Shown here in pieces: positions 25,606-35,702 of a stretch of 64,000 nucleotides of DNA. Source of the stretch: Bradyrhizobium archetypum (GTDB taxonomy: Bacteria > Pseudomonadota > Alphaproteobacteria > Rhizobiales > Xanthobacteraceae); NCBI RefSeq assembly GCF_013114835.1, contig NZ_JAAVLW010000001.1, positions 124,001 to 188,000 on the forward strand, given 5' to 3'. The notes below the pieces were generated by a model, which had not been told where the DNA came from, did not search any database, and was given only the letters and a program-made list of their open reading frames with translations. The position numbers and the translations under genes are program-made. Positions within the stretch are counted from its first letter, which is position 1. Each line of letters starts with the position of its first letter.

Positions 25606-28600
25606 CTAATTCGACGGGCACTCGGGGCACGTGTCGCCGATGTCGTCCAGGACCTCCCCGATCGCCGCGACGGCCTCTCGATCGGAAAGCCCTACCAGCG
25701 GATCCCGACGCGCGATCTCCAAAGCTCGTTCGCGCGCGTGTGGATCGGCGCGGTCCTGTATCCAACCGTGCTCCTCGCATTCGCGGATCGCGCCGGCTTC
25801 TTTCAGGACCGAGATGGCCCATCCCCGCGGCGGCTCCGCTTGCAAGTTGTGGATCTTTGTTGACGGCTCGACAGCTTTCGCAATCTCGCAGAGATGACGG
25901 TGATGGGTGAAGTAAACTATCTGGCCTCTGGCAGCCATTGCGGCAAGCAGGCGGAATGCCTCTTCCGCTCGGAAATCGTCGAACGTCTCCATGATGTCAT
26001 CGGCAAGGAAGGGCGCTGGGGCGCGAGCTCGGGCGAACTCATGATAGCCGGCTACTCGCAGCGCCAAGTATAGCTGGAATCGGGTTCCTTTCGATAGCTC
26101 GGAAGCGATCTTCGAGCTGCCGTCAAATCCCTTCGCGATCAGGAGCTCGCTTCCGTTCGACGGCTGGGTAACGAGCTCGGAGTAGGCGCCCCGACTTATC
26201 AGCGCGAATGCCTCCGAAGCCCGCGCCATCATCGAACTTCGATGACGGTCCCGGTAGGCCCGCAGCGCCCTGTCGGCCGCCGCTGTCCCGAGCTTCAACT
26301 TGAGATATTCCAACGCCTTATCTTCTATCGTAAGCAATGTCGTCCTCCGTTTCGAATCCAGGATTGCCACGGCGCCGTCACCGCCGACGGCGGCGATCCT
26401 GTCCTCCGCCTTGTTTCGTGCGGCGAAACTGTCGCGGCTCCGACTGTCCTCATCCTCGAACCGTCCTTTCAGTTCGATCAGTTCGGCTTCCAGAGAGCCT
26501 CGGTCGATCGCATCGAGGGTCGCTTCGGCATGCTCGATGGTTTCGACCTGCATTCCTTCAAGTATTTCGTCGCGCGACTGCATCAGACGTGTCTCAAGAT
26601 CTAACCTGCGAGCGAGCGAGCGCAGACAGATTTCGACTTCCGCCAAGGAACTGACTCCGAAGTGGTTGATCATGAGGCTCACTTGGCTCTGCACTTCCGC
26701 CATCTCCTCCGCGAGCGAGCGAGCTTTGTCCCGCTCGGTCGCGAGCCGCGCTTCGACCTCTTGCCGACGATCGAGCGTCTTAGTTGCGGACATGACGCCG
26801 TCTACGACGGCCTCGCAAAGCCCTAGAGCGTCCGAAGGCCTCGGGGGCAACCCGATCAGAGCGGCGAGCGCGTCGACCTCAGTCCGAAATTGGGTTTGAT
26901 CACGCTGCATCTTTGCGATGCGATCGGTCAATTCCGCTTTTTTCTCCAGCGCCGAACCCAATTCAGCCAGCGCTTCCAATGTCTCTCGCACGACGGCCGT
27001 TGTAGGTAGGACGTCGCGTTCGCCGAGCCAACAAGCCGCGCAAGCTTCTCGCCAGGCCGCGCTCCATACTTGCTCTGCCAGACGGGCATCGCCGAGCCTC
27101 TTCTCGCGAGACTTCAAGTTGCGCTGTCGATCCTCGACCGCCGCGCGCAAGTTCTTGGCATCGACGGCGCGGCTTAGAGCCGCTTGGCCTGCGGCCAGCA
27201 TTGCTGCGATGTCATCGCTCTGCGAAATCTCGACACCTGCCGCGCGCATCGTCCGAGCGATCCGCTCACGCGAATCGGCCGCGTCGGCCTGCACTCGCCG
27301 CCATCCTCGTTCGGCCGCCGTCAGTTTTCCTTGGGCCTCGATTGCCAGGTCGCGTTTTTGTGCCCATAGGTTCAGTCCGGCAACACCGATGGTATCGTCG
27401 AGACCGATGGCGCAAAGAGACTTCTCGATCTCCTTGGCCGTCGTCGCACGCCTCCGAAGAGTCTCTTGCAACTGTAGTCGTGCCCGTTCTAAAGCCGCCC
27501 GGACCTCAGCCCTGTCCAGAAGCGCACGGTTTAGGTCCGCTATTCCAGCGGTATGACTGGATCGCTGCTCCGTAATCAGATCCAGCTTCCGCATCGCGGT
27601 CTCGAACTCAGCGGCCGTCGTCGCGTCAAGCGCCCCCTTGTGGACGGCCCAAGCGGCTTCGCGGGCGGACCTGGCCTCGCCGGCTTCTTGATCGCTGATC
27701 ACACCTGCGGCGGAGCCAAGCGCCTCAATCTTTGCTTCGAGGCGTCCTGCCTCGGCATCGAGGCGATCGAACTCGCCTTGCCGCATAGCGATGTCGCGAG
27801 AAAGGTTCGCTTCGGTCGATATCCAGTGCTGAAGTTGGTCCGGCGTCGGCACTGGAGCCGCAAGGAGTTCATCCCTACCACCGGTCCAGGGAAGTAATTC
27901 GATCAGGCGGTCGTCGAGTTCGTCCGCACGCTCCCGGCGCATGTGATCGGCTGCACGCAGTCGAGCTGCGTCGTCTGACTGGCGAGCGCTCGCGATGACT
28001 GCCGCCAATGTGGCCATCGTCGCTTCGTCGAATTCTGCACCGTGCTCTCCGATCCTAACTTTGGCCTCCGACAGGGCATCGCCTGCCTTTTCGACCTCCG
28101 CTTCGGCTGCAGCAAGGGCCGCTTCGACACCCGATCGTTGCTCCATTAGGTCGCGAAGGGCTCCTGTGACGCCGGTCGACAGGATGAGTCGTGCAGGATC
28201 CTGCTCCGAGCCGTGATCGATGTGGGTCAGAACACGTGCGACGGTTTGCTCGGCAAGCCCTAGGCGGAGGCGGCGATCAGGTAGGTCCTTCTCCGCAGTG
28301 ATATACCGCGCCCGCAGGTCCACCAGCAATTCGATGCGGCTTTTCAGGCCCAAAGCCGAAGCGTTCACGATGAGCCCTTCGAGCTCACCCCGTAGATTCG
28401 CGATGGTTTCGGCCACCGCTTGCGACTGCGTCGCCAGCCTCGTCTGCCGGGTCGTCAAACCTGGGAGATCTTGATTCCACGACGAGGGAGCGTCGGGTAG
28501 TGGTGCGAGAGGAAGAAGTTCCGCGCGGAGAGCGCGAAAGGTCTGCAGTCGCGGTAGGGCGTTAATAAGGCGTTGTACTTCGTCGATCCGGGCCTGCGTT

Positions 28601-29292
28601 CGGCTCCGTTGAGAGAGGGCCTCGGCGTAGGCCGCGGCCGCTTCATCGCGCTCGATGACGAAGCGCGAGTATTCGGTCGCAAGCGTGTCTGTCCGCTCTC
28701 TCTCTTCCTTGAGAGCCGTCAGATTCTTCTTGAGGTCGGCAAGGATTCCCGATCGCCTACCCGGCCGGAAGAAGGCCTCCGCCTCCGCTTGTGTAGAACC
28801 GAGCCGATCGCTCAGATCGGCGAGCCCGGCGGTTGCGGAGAACAGCAGATGGCCGAGATCGCCCTTGCTGGCCAGGATGCTCTCTCCACCAGCCTCTAGC
28901 GTCTCGTCATCGAGACAGAACATCGTCTGGTAAGCGCTGCGATCGAGGCCTCCGAGTTCGCCGAGAAGCAGGGCATCGGGAACGGGATTGCCGGCATCGT
29001 CCAGCAGGCTGTTCTGAGAACGTTTGATTCGCGAGAGGCTGCGGATCCTTCCTGAGGTTTCGATCTCAGCCTCGATTCGCATGGTCGGATAAGGGTGAAG
29101 GAAGTTGAACCTGCTCTGCGACGTGATGCCGTAGATCAGATCCGTGCACGCCGACATCGCGGTGGATTTGCCAGCCTCGTTGGGTCCGTAGACGATGTGC
29201 AGGTCGGGGTTACCGACAACCCGCTCTCCAAAATCGATGAACGCGTCCGTAAACTTGCCATAGCGACGAAGTCCGAGCTTGCGGATGCGCAT
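25606..29292 (-). CDS. YhaN-like SMC/Rad50-type ATPase
   Basis: 1228 residues. The N-terminal AAA_23/YhaN domain begins MRIRKLGLRRYGKFTDAFID, with Walker A GPNEAGKST near 36-44. Long coiled coils fill roughly 200-1000 (heptad-rich, Ala/Arg/Glu-rich). The C-terminal half-site has the ABC signature-like LSKGTRFQLYLALRVA and Walker B-like FLADDIMETFDD. Its ATG overlaps the upstream nuclease stop (TGATG), so the two are a SbcCD/YhaNO-like complex for DNA-end processing. Its location in a TA-rich island suggests a defence or recombination role; housekeeping repair is the alternative. Confidence 0.85.
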   Translation of the reverse strand: MRIRKLGLRRYGKFTDAFIDFGERVVGNPDLHIVYGPNEAGKSTAMSACTDLIYGITSQSRFNFLHPYPTMRIEAEIETSGRIRSLSRIKRSQNSLLDDAGNPVPDALLLGELGGLDRSAYQTMFCLDDETLEAGGESILASKGDLGHLLFSATAGLADLSDRLGSTQAEAEAFFRPGRRSGILADLKKNLTALKEERERTDTLATEYSRFVIERDEAAAAYAEALSQRSRTQARIDEVQRLINALPRLQTFRALRAELLPLAPLPDAPSSWNQDLPGLTTRQTRLATQSQAVAETIANLRGELEGLIVNASALGLKSRIELLVDLRARYITAEKDLPDRRLRLGLAEQTVARVLTHIDHGSEQDPARLILSTGVTGALRDLMEQRSGVEAALAAAEAEVEKAGDALSEAKVRIGEHGAEFDEATMATLAAVIASARQSDDAARLRAADHMRRERADELDDRLIELLPWTGGRDELLAAPVPTPDQLQHWISTEANLSRDIAMRQGEFDRLDAEAGRLEAKIEALGSAAGVISDQEAGEARSAREAAWAVHKGALDATTAAEFETAMRKLDLITEQRSSHTAGIADLNRALLDRAEVRAALERARLQLQETLRRRATTAKEIEKSLCAIGLDDTIGVAGLNLWAQKRDLAIEAQGKLTAAERGWRRVQADAADSRERIARTMRAAGVEISQSDDIAAMLAAGQAALSRAVDAKNLRAAVEDRQRNLKSREKRLGDARLAEQVWSAAWREACAACWLGERDVLPTTAVVRETLEALAELGSALEKKAELTDRIAKMQRDQTQFRTEVDALAALIGLPPRPSDALGLCEAVVDGVMSATKTLDRRQEVEARLATERDKARSLAEEMAEVQSQVSLMINHFGVSSLAEVEICLRSLARRLDLETRLMQSRDEILEGMQVETIEHAEATLDAIDRGSLEAELIELKGRFEDEDSRSRDSFAARNKAEDRIAAVGGDGAVAILDSKRRTTLLTIEDKALEYLKLKLGTAAADRALRAYRDRHRSSMMARASEAFALISRGAYSELVTQPSNGSELLIAKGFDGSSKIASELSKGTRFQLYLALRVAGYHEFARARAPAPFLADDIMETFDDFRAEEAFRLLAAMAARGQIVYFTHHRHLCEIAKAVEPSTKIHNLQAEPPRGWAISVLKEAGAIRECEEHGWIQDRADPHARERALEIARRDPLVGLSDREAVAAIGEVLDDIGDTCPECPSN

Positions 29293-30569
29293 CAGCGTAC
29301 TCCGTCCGCGTTGCTGGCGGCGAGCCGCGCGAGCACCTCTTCCGATCCTTCTCCGGCCAGTCGCCCGACGAGCAGGCTGAGGCCGGTGTCATCCGGAGCA
29401 ATGCTGCGTCGGCATTCTGGCGGCAACTGCGCGAGCAGATTGTTGACGATGTCGTTCGCTTCTGCTCGGAACGCTTCGGATCCGACGATCTCGTCATTCA
29501 TCATCCTTCGAAGCACGTAGACGGGGTCTGCGCTTTCTACCGCGCTGGTGACAGGCCGTCGGCAGTCGATTTCCAGCTTCTCGATCCATACGTTACCTAT
29601 CGACTCCGCTCTGGCCTCGGCTTCGGTCCGCAAAAGATCAGCGTCGCGCCGGAGATTCCAAGCTATCGTCGTCGTTCCCGAAACCGCGAGTCGCGCGACG
29701 AGATGATCGGAGGCGGATCGGGTGGTAGCGTCGCCAAGCGTAGTCTCGATCCTGGCAACCAGATCGGACCATGATTCTGCTCTGGAAGCGTCGACGCTGA
29801 TACGCTCGAATTGCGCCAAGCTGACGATCCGCTCGTCGAGGACAATGGAGCCGTCGTCCAGCACGCTCGCCAGCGTCACGGATTTAGGACCGCTTTCGCC
29901 GATGTCCCGCCCTTGCGGGATCCCTGGCATCACGATGGCACAGGGGCCTTCCGTCGTCGAGCGCCTATGGATGTGCCCGAGCGCCCAGTAGCGGAAGCCG
30001 GAGTTGAGGAGGTCACCCGTGCTGCAAGGCGCGTAGATATCGTGATTGGGCGAACCGTCCAAGCTGGTGTGCATCAATCCGATGTTGATGGCGCCGTCGA
30101 CAGGTGGCCGGTATTTGGCGAGAAGGCTTTCGGTGGCCTGCGGCTTCGCGAAGCTGAGGCCGTGCATCACGATCGATCGTTCTCCACGGTCCCGCGAGAT
30201 TTCGATTGCTTCGGCACGCCCACCGAATAGGTGCACGCTTTTCGGAAAGACAAGCTCCTTGGTGATCTTCGACAGGGCGTCGTGATTGCCCCGAATGATG
30301 AAGACTTCGATGCCTGCAGCATCCAGCCGGCGGAGTTGCTCGCCGAGAAAACGCGCTGTTTTCATTGAAGTCTGCTCGCCGTCGTATAGGTCGCCGGCGA
30401 GCAAGAGCGCGTGCACCTGTTCGTCGAGGCAGAGGTCGACGATGCGCGCAAGAACCTGTCGGCTGGCGTTGCCGATGAACTCGGCCAGCCTTGGATCGCG
30501 CAGAGCGAGCGAGCGCAGAGGTGAATCGAGGTGGATGTCGGCCGCATGGACAAAACGGTAGGCAGTCAT
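29292..30569 (-). CDS. YhaO/SbcD-like metallophosphoesterase nuclease
   Basis: 425 residues. All calcineurin-type exonuclease motifs are visible: DIH (residues about 11-13), LLLAGDLYDG, FIIRGNHDAL, MHTS, and GHIHRR. The C-terminal 180 residues are a Mre11-cap-like region. It probably resects DNA ends in complex with the downstream YhaN-like ATPase, to which it is translationally coupled (one-base overlap). The proteins are larger than typical Bacillus YhaO but in family range. Confidence 0.88.
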   Translation of the reverse strand: MTAYRFVHAADIHLDSPLRSLALRDPRLAEFIGNASRQVLARIVDLCLDEQVHALLLAGDLYDGEQTSMKTARFLGEQLRRLDAAGIEVFIIRGNHDALSKITKELVFPKSVHLFGGRAEAIEISRDRGERSIVMHGLSFAKPQATESLLAKYRPPVDGAINIGLMHTSLDGSPNHDIYAPCSTGDLLNSGFRYWALGHIHRRSTTEGPCAIVMPGIPQGRDIGESGPKSVTLASVLDDGSIVLDERIVSLAQFERISVDASRAESWSDLVARIETTLGDATTRSASDHLVARLAVSGTTTIAWNLRRDADLLRTEAEARAESIGNVWIEKLEIDCRRPVTSAVESADPVYVLRRMMNDEIVGSEAFRAEANDIVNNLLAQLPPECRRSIAPDDTGLSLLVGRLAGEGSEEVLARLAASNADGVR

Positions 30570-30795
30570 CGTAGCAACTCACTTTTTTCGAATCAGTGAA
30601 GTTTACCGCACGTGAGAATCGTCAGCTCGCTCTCGGAGACAGCCGGAGGTCGCCGTCCTCGATATCCCCAGCGGCTTGCGGTCACCTCCTGAGAGCAGCG
30701 AGTGTGGCGCTCCGAGCAACCTCGTTGCCCTTCCGAATTTACCGGCCGTCCGATCATCGCGGATGGTCGGCCCACAGGGCGAGCGTTGTTTTAAA

Positions 30796-32740
30796 CTACG
30801 CCTGATTGGCAAAGGTAAGGATCGTCTCGCAGAGCTGGTCAAGCGTGGCGGTATTCGCGCGTAGGTTCTGCAATTCCTTCAATCTTGCACCGATGTGCAG
30901 CGTATTCTTCTTAAGGCCGGAAACGTTGCCGTAGTTGGCAGACGCACGCGAGCCCGCAGGTTGCCAGTGCGCTCCAGCATCAACCTCTACGCATTTGCCA
31001 AGGTCATGCGGCCAGGCTGCCAGGCTCTCGGACCACACTGCATCGGCTGGAAAGGGATCCTGTTGTTGCAGGCCAGCTAAATGAAAGAGCGCACTGTTGT
31101 CACGCCGATGACTGGCTTCGATCGCTCGCTGCTGATCTGGATTGTTGTGTGTGAGCTTGTCACCATCGCAATCGAATATCACGAAAGTGGGAATCTGCAG
31201 TTCCTGGGCGATGATCAGCGGCCGGATGAGTTCGCTCTTGCCATTCACCGCGATGATGTGAGCACCTCTTGCGCGGAAGCTCTCCCAACGTTCCGATAAT
31301 ACCATCCAGGCATTGATGTACGCAGCGTCTTCAAGCCCCTCGACGAGAATGAGTTTGGGAGTGAAAAACATCTCACTTAGATGCGGTTGCATGACTTGAT
31401 GGAGCTTGGCCAATACCCCCTCCTGAGCGGCCGGGCGGTCGCCCGTCACGGCGGCATATTGTTGTCCTAGCCTGTCGACCGAACAGGAATGTACCGTGGC
31501 CCGCCCCTCGTTCCGACGCTTCCGAACCAGACGGACGCGCTCAAAGGGTCGTGCCGTCCACGAAATAGGGGCTATGGGTCGATGCAATGACCTGCGCGCC
31601 CTTCCTACTCAGTTCCTGAAGGACTGACGCCAGGTGTCGGGCTTGCGGCGGATGCTGATATAGCTCGGGCTCTTCGATGCCGAGAAGCAGCCGCGGCCCG
31701 CCGGCGTCCGCGACAGACAGTCCCTGGAGCAGAGCGATGATGTACGAGCGCTGCATGCCGTGGCCGAACCTAGCAATCGAACCCTCGAATTCTCCGTCAC
31801 CTGCCAACAGCCTAGCCACAGGCTCTTCAATCCGAATGGATGACTTCGGATCTTGGTGCCATTGCAGCTTGACGGTGGCCTCGGGGTGCGACCACTCCGC
31901 AAGTCGCGCCTGCAAGTCGCGGGAGATATCGTCGAGTGTCCCCTGCTGCAGGGCCAGCATCTCCCGGTAGTTGGCCTCGGCTTCAACGCGAAGCTCGACC
32001 AATCGCTCGGAGAAATTGACTTGCGATCGGACCGTGCGGGCGAGCAGGCGTCCAAGGGCGGTATTCTTTGCCTCCGCCTGTTCGCCGGCTGCGTCTTTCA
32101 CTGCCGGGACGTATACCCACTGGACGAACTCGCGAAGTCGACCCTGGCCATGGGTTGCGCCGTAGAATTGATCCTCGCTCGGGATCGGCTTGCATTGGTC
32201 GACCCGCTCCGCCTCGTATGCGCGGAGAGCGTCAGCCATATCGCCCTTCGTTTTGGCACCAGCTGGCAGATCGGTGAATTGTTGTCTCAGCGCCGCGTAG
32301 GCGGCTTTTAACTCATCTGCTTTTGCCCCATCTCCATTCCGCTTGAAGTACGGTGCGAATTCCTCCATCGCTAGGCGATTACCGTACTGTTTGACCGTTG
32401 CGGCTCCGCTGGCGGGATCGTAGTCTGCCCGCGCGGTAACCATCAGCACATCCTGACGGTAATAATCCGCGAATGCTTCCTGCGCTTCCCGCGAAAGGTC
32501 TGCGAACGTGACCGTGATTTCGATCGGCTCCTCTACGTTACCGCGGTGGAAGTCCTCTTTGTCGAGATTGCTCAGATTGGTTGAGGTGTTCTCGATCTCT
32601 CGAAAGAAAATGTTCAGTGCGCACAGGACTGTCGACTTGCCTGCGCCGTTAGCGCCGACCAGGCAGGTGTAGTTGTCGAACTCGACAGTTTCGTCCTGAT
32701 AAGCGCGCAGATTTTTAATGCGTACCGATTGGATGCGCAT
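30796..32740 (-). pseudogene. OLD-family ATPase-TOPRIM nuclease with a frameshift
   Basis: The N-terminal ATPase starts MRIQSVRIKNLRAYQDETVE with Walker A GANGAGKST and the C-motif/Walker B region FGHGMQRS...LLLGIEEPELYQHP and STHSPYFVD. At 31546-31548 a GGG (CCC on the coding strand) introduces a stop after DGTTL; with one base fewer the frame continues FERVRLVRKRRNEGRA into the TOPRIM domain (LILVEGLEDAAYINAWM; FVIFDCDGDK). The whole would be about 650 residues. OLD nucleases (GajA, class 1 OLD) act in anti-phage defence. No GajB-like helicase is adjacent. Confidence 0.75.
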
Positions 32741-33035
32741 GCCGAATCCCCCACCCCATACGTGTTGAAACAACCACACCGTGAGGGATGACGCTAGTCG
32801 CGGTAGGACGACAACACCGCTAGAACGCTCGAAGCGCTGAATTCATTTGGCTTTTCAGGACCCTGGCGGAGGGAAGAAGATTCGATCCATCGTTCCCCTC
32901 CCCCACACGCGAAACGCGCCAATCGCCACTGATCCTGGTGCAGATTTGCATGGACGTTGCACGGGCGCGTCCGCGAAGCGGCTATGTCGCTTTCATAAGT
33001 TGCGAAAATGCTCCCTTTTGAAAGGGCTTGGTTGT

Positions 33036-33077
33036 TGGAGCGGGCGAAGGGAATCGAGCCTCGTATGCAGTTGGAAA
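33036..33077 (-). other. 3' fragment of a tRNA-Gly (integration scar)
   Basis: Read on the minus strand this gives TTCCAACTGCATACGAGGCT then CGATTCCCTTCGCCCGCTCCA: the anticodon-loop end, T-arm, acceptor 3' strand and CCA of a tRNA-Gly. The 5' half is absent and the T-loop carries a base change. Such fragments arise as att sites when islands integrate at tRNA 3' ends. Confidence 0.65.
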
Positions 33078-33546
33078 GATTTGTACAAGAGCTTGGCATG
33101 CGATTGAAAACGCTTGCCTGCTAGTCCGCTCCGCTCCGACTTGCGCAATGAGGGTTCTGTTCCGACAAGGTTGGATCCTCTCTCGCCTCGCGAGAGCGTG
33201 ATCCACGTGACACCACGCTTAGCGTCACTTCATTCAGAACTTTGAAGATTGGTGGCACTGCAACGCTCGACGTGAGCCAAGTGCCAAACCTTAGTTGTTG
33301 CTGGACCGAGGTGGGCTTAAGCATCCTTGTCGATCATCGCGCGCCCTGATAGGTGAGTGCCGCTATTGAGCGCCGCTAAGACCGCTATGGTGCAACTTAA
33401 GCTACTGAAATTGCTTGCTGGCGCTTTGTAGGGGATTTACGACCTGTGTAAATTCAGATCGTTGCCTGCCGGGTGGGACAATTTTCTTTCCATATGATTA
33501 CCCATTAAACTATCTGCCTGGCCGTCCCACGCCCGCCCCGCCGAAG
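33078..33546. other. Intergenic region, no gene seen
   Basis: About 470 bases between the tRNA scar and the hip promoter region with only short frames and no recognised element. It may be debris of an integration event. Confidence 0.4.
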
Positions 33547-33569
33547 CGCCGTCGGCCAGCCCGACGGCG
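33547..33569. terminator. GC-rich hairpin
   Basis: CGCCGTCGG-CCAGC-CCGACGGCG, a perfect 9-base stem without a T-run. It could be a bidirectional terminator or a protein site. Confidence 0.35.
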
Positions 33570-33591
33570 GCCCGCCGGCCGTCTATGCGCC

Positions 33592-33683
33592 ATTTCCGAT
33601 AAACTGATTTTATGTGATTTAGCGCATAATCTTGTTTATGTGCCGAATCCGATATTGCTATTTTATCGGAATTAGCGCATAAT
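33592..33683 (+). promoter_or_regulatory. hipBA promoter/operator region
   Basis: Two direct copies of TTAGCGCATAAT (around 33620 and 33672) plus inverted CCGATAAA / TTTATCGG flank an AT-rich stretch, standing out from GC-rich surroundings. The array is what an autoregulating HipB dimer would bind. The GTG start of hipB follows 20 bases later with an AGGAGAG ribosome site. Confidence 0.6.
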
Positions 33684-33702
33684 AGGGCCAGGAGAGTGAG
33701 CC

Positions 33703-33954
33703 GTGACCGACCTCGCAAGAACACCGCAGCAGATAGGCAATCTGGTACGCCGCGCCCGCAAAAAGCGCGACCTCAGCCAGACGCAGCTCGCCGACCAGGC
33801 GGGAGTGCGGCAGGAGACCATTTCCCTGATCGAGACCGGCAACCCGGCGGCAAGGCTGGAGACTATCCTCGCCGTCCTGGCCGCTCTCGATCTTGAATTT
33901 CGGATTGTGGCCCGTCGCAAGGCCGGCCCGGCGGAGATCGAGGAAATCTTCTGA
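33703..33954 (+). CDS. hipB: HipB-like antitoxin (Xre helix-turn-helix)
   Basis: 83 residues with a GTG start. The helix-turn-helix is SQTQLADQAGVRQETISLIE; the C-terminus LEFRIVARRKAGPAEIEEIF is the usual extension. Its stop overlaps the hipA start by one base (TGATG). It represses the operon and neutralises HipA. Confidence 0.88.
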   Translation: MTDLARTPQQIGNLVRRARKKRDLSQTQLADQAGVRQETISLIETGNPAARLETILAVLAALDLEFRIVARRKAGPAEIEEIF

Positions 33955-35261
33955 TGGCCCGCCGTCCTCGCCATGCACCGCTGCGTGTGCTCCTCAACAA
34001 CCGACTTGTTGGCCACCTCACCAAGGCGGCAACCGGTGCTATTGAATTCCGGTACGAGGACGATTGGCTCGGGTGGGAACATGCCCTTCCCGTCTCGCTG
34101 TCGCTGCCGCTGCGCGAGGATGCCTTCCGAGGCGAAGCCGTTACGGCTGTCTTCGACAACCTCCTCCCCGACTCGGAAGCCCTGCGCCGCCGTGTGGCGC
34201 AAAGGGTCGGCGCCGCCGGGACCGACGCCTACAGCCTGCTCGCTGCGATCGGCAGGGACTGCGTGGGCGCCCTGCAGTTCGTCGCCGACGATGATGATCG
34301 CCATGGCGATGGTCACACTATCGCCGGCGACGCGGTCGATGACGAAGCGATCGAAAAGCTTCTCAAGGGGCTTGCCCAGGCTCCGCTCGGGCTCACGCGC
34401 GAAGATGATTTCCGGATTTCGGTGGCAGGCGCGCAGGAGAAGACGGCCCTGCTGCGGAACGGGGGCAAATGGCTGAAGCCGCACGGCACAACGCCGACCA
34501 CCCATATTTTCAAGACGCAGATCGGGGAGCTGCCCAACGGCATCGACCTCTCGAACAGCGTCGAGAATGAATACTACTGCCTGAAACTTGCCGCCGCCTT
34601 CGGCCTGCCGGTGAACCAAGCCGAGATTGCCACTTTCGGCAAGACAACGGCGCTCGTGATCGAGCGGTTCGACCGGCGGTGGACCCGGGATGGCCGTCTG
34701 CTCCGCCTTCCGCAAGAGGATTGCTGTCAGGCCCTGTCGGTACCGCCGACGCGCAAGTACCAGAGCGATGGCGGCCCCGGCATGGTGAAGCTTCTTGGCC
34801 TGCTCAAAGGCAGCGATAACCCCTCTGAAGATCAGGCGACCCTGTTGAAGGCACAGATTTTCTTTTGGCTGATCGGCGCAACCGACGGCCACGCGAAGAA
34901 CTTCAGCATCTTCATAACACCGGGCGGCCGCTATCATCTGACACCGCTCTATGACGTGCTCACGGCACAGCCCAGCCTCGACACAGGCCAAATCCAGCGC
35001 AAGCAGATGAAGTTCGCAATGTCGGTCGGGACGAACAACCACTACAGGATCGCCGAGGTGCAGGGTCGGCATTTCGTACAGACCGGCGAAGCGGCGGGCG
35101 TACCGAAAAAGCTCGTGCAGGAGTCAATCCAAGGGGTAGCCGCTGCCGCTGAAGCTGCGCTCGCCAAAATCGAAAGCGAGCTGCCAAGGGGGTTTCCAGA
35201 GGCAATTCATACTTCGGTGAAAGCGGCCGCGATGCAGCGCCTGCGTTCATTGAAAGTATAA
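33954..35261 (+). CDS. hipA: HipA-family Ser/Thr kinase toxin
   Basis: 435 residues, normal length. N-terminal HipA domain (RVLLNNRLVGHLTKAATG), then the kinase: VAGAQEKTALL (P-loop region), catalytic GATDGHAKNFSIF and the activation-type LTPLYDVLTAQP. All catalytic positions are present, so it is probably active. HipA kinases phosphorylate aminoacyl-tRNA synthetases and induce persistence. A decayed copy of its C-terminal third lies at 37800-38232. Confidence 0.92.
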   Translation: MARRPRHAPLRVLLNNRLVGHLTKAATGAIEFRYEDDWLGWEHALPVSLSLPLREDAFRGEAVTAVFDNLLPDSEALRRRVAQRVGAAGTDAYSLLAAIGRDCVGALQFVADDDDRHGDGHTIAGDAVDDEAIEKLLKGLAQAPLGLTREDDFRISVAGAQEKTALLRNGGKWLKPHGTTPTTHIFKTQIGELPNGIDLSNSVENEYYCLKLAAAFGLPVNQAEIATFGKTTALVIERFDRRWTRDGRLLRLPQEDCCQALSVPPTRKYQSDGGPGMVKLLGLLKGSDNPSEDQATLLKAQIFFWLIGATDGHAKNFSIFITPGGRYHLTPLYDVLTAQPSLDTGQIQRKQMKFAMSVGTNNHYRIAEVQGRHFVQTGEAAGVPKKLVQESIQGVAAAAEAALAKIESELPRGFPEAIHTSVKAAAMQRLRSLKV

Positions 35262-35281
35262 GCTGGCAGGTCAGGGCTTCG

Positions 35282-35479
35282 TCAACCGCGCTGCATCTGC
35301 CGCAAGACCCGCCGCCAGTCGCTCAAGAGTGTGACGCCGTCGCGTATCGCGCTCTCGCGGATGACCAGTCGCTGGCCTTCGCGGTAGCTGGCGTCGCCGG
35401 TTCTGGCGATGTAGTCGGCATCCATCGATCCATCGCGATGGGCGAGCAGATGCCGCTGATGGAAAACATCTGCTTTCAT
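35282..35479 (-). CDS. Small hypothetical protein
   Basis: 65 residues from MKADVFHQRHLLAHRDGSMD, with a good ribosome site (AGGAGAACACC) that decides this start over longer frames. The sequence is basic and helical (SAIRDGVTLLSDWRRVLRQM). No family is recognised. It is convergent with hipA 20 bases away. Similar short proteins accompany TA or toxin genes, but a link is speculative. Confidence 0.5.
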   Translation of the reverse strand: MKADVFHQRHLLAHRDGSMDADYIARTGDASYREGQRLVIRESAIRDGVTLLSDWRRVLRQMQRG

Positions 35480-35702
35480 TGGTGTTCTCCTAGTTTTGTG
35501 GTTGCGCATGCAACCGACTAGGCCCGCGACAATGAGGGGGATTGCCGTCAAGACCGGAAAGCGGCGGTTTGGTGCGGGCTGGAGCGCAGCGACGACACGG
35601 CCGCCGTTTTCCACCTGCAGCAGCGCGGAGGGCTTGGCCTTGACGGCGTGGGGGCCGCAGGCCCCAAAGCAACGGAAACGAAGTCAGCCGGAGGCTGGCC
35701 GT

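Noticed and set aside
33672..35072. 466-residue minus-strand frame opposite hipA
   Set aside because: Antisense shadow of a GC-rich, well-recognised HipA gene; no independent domain features.
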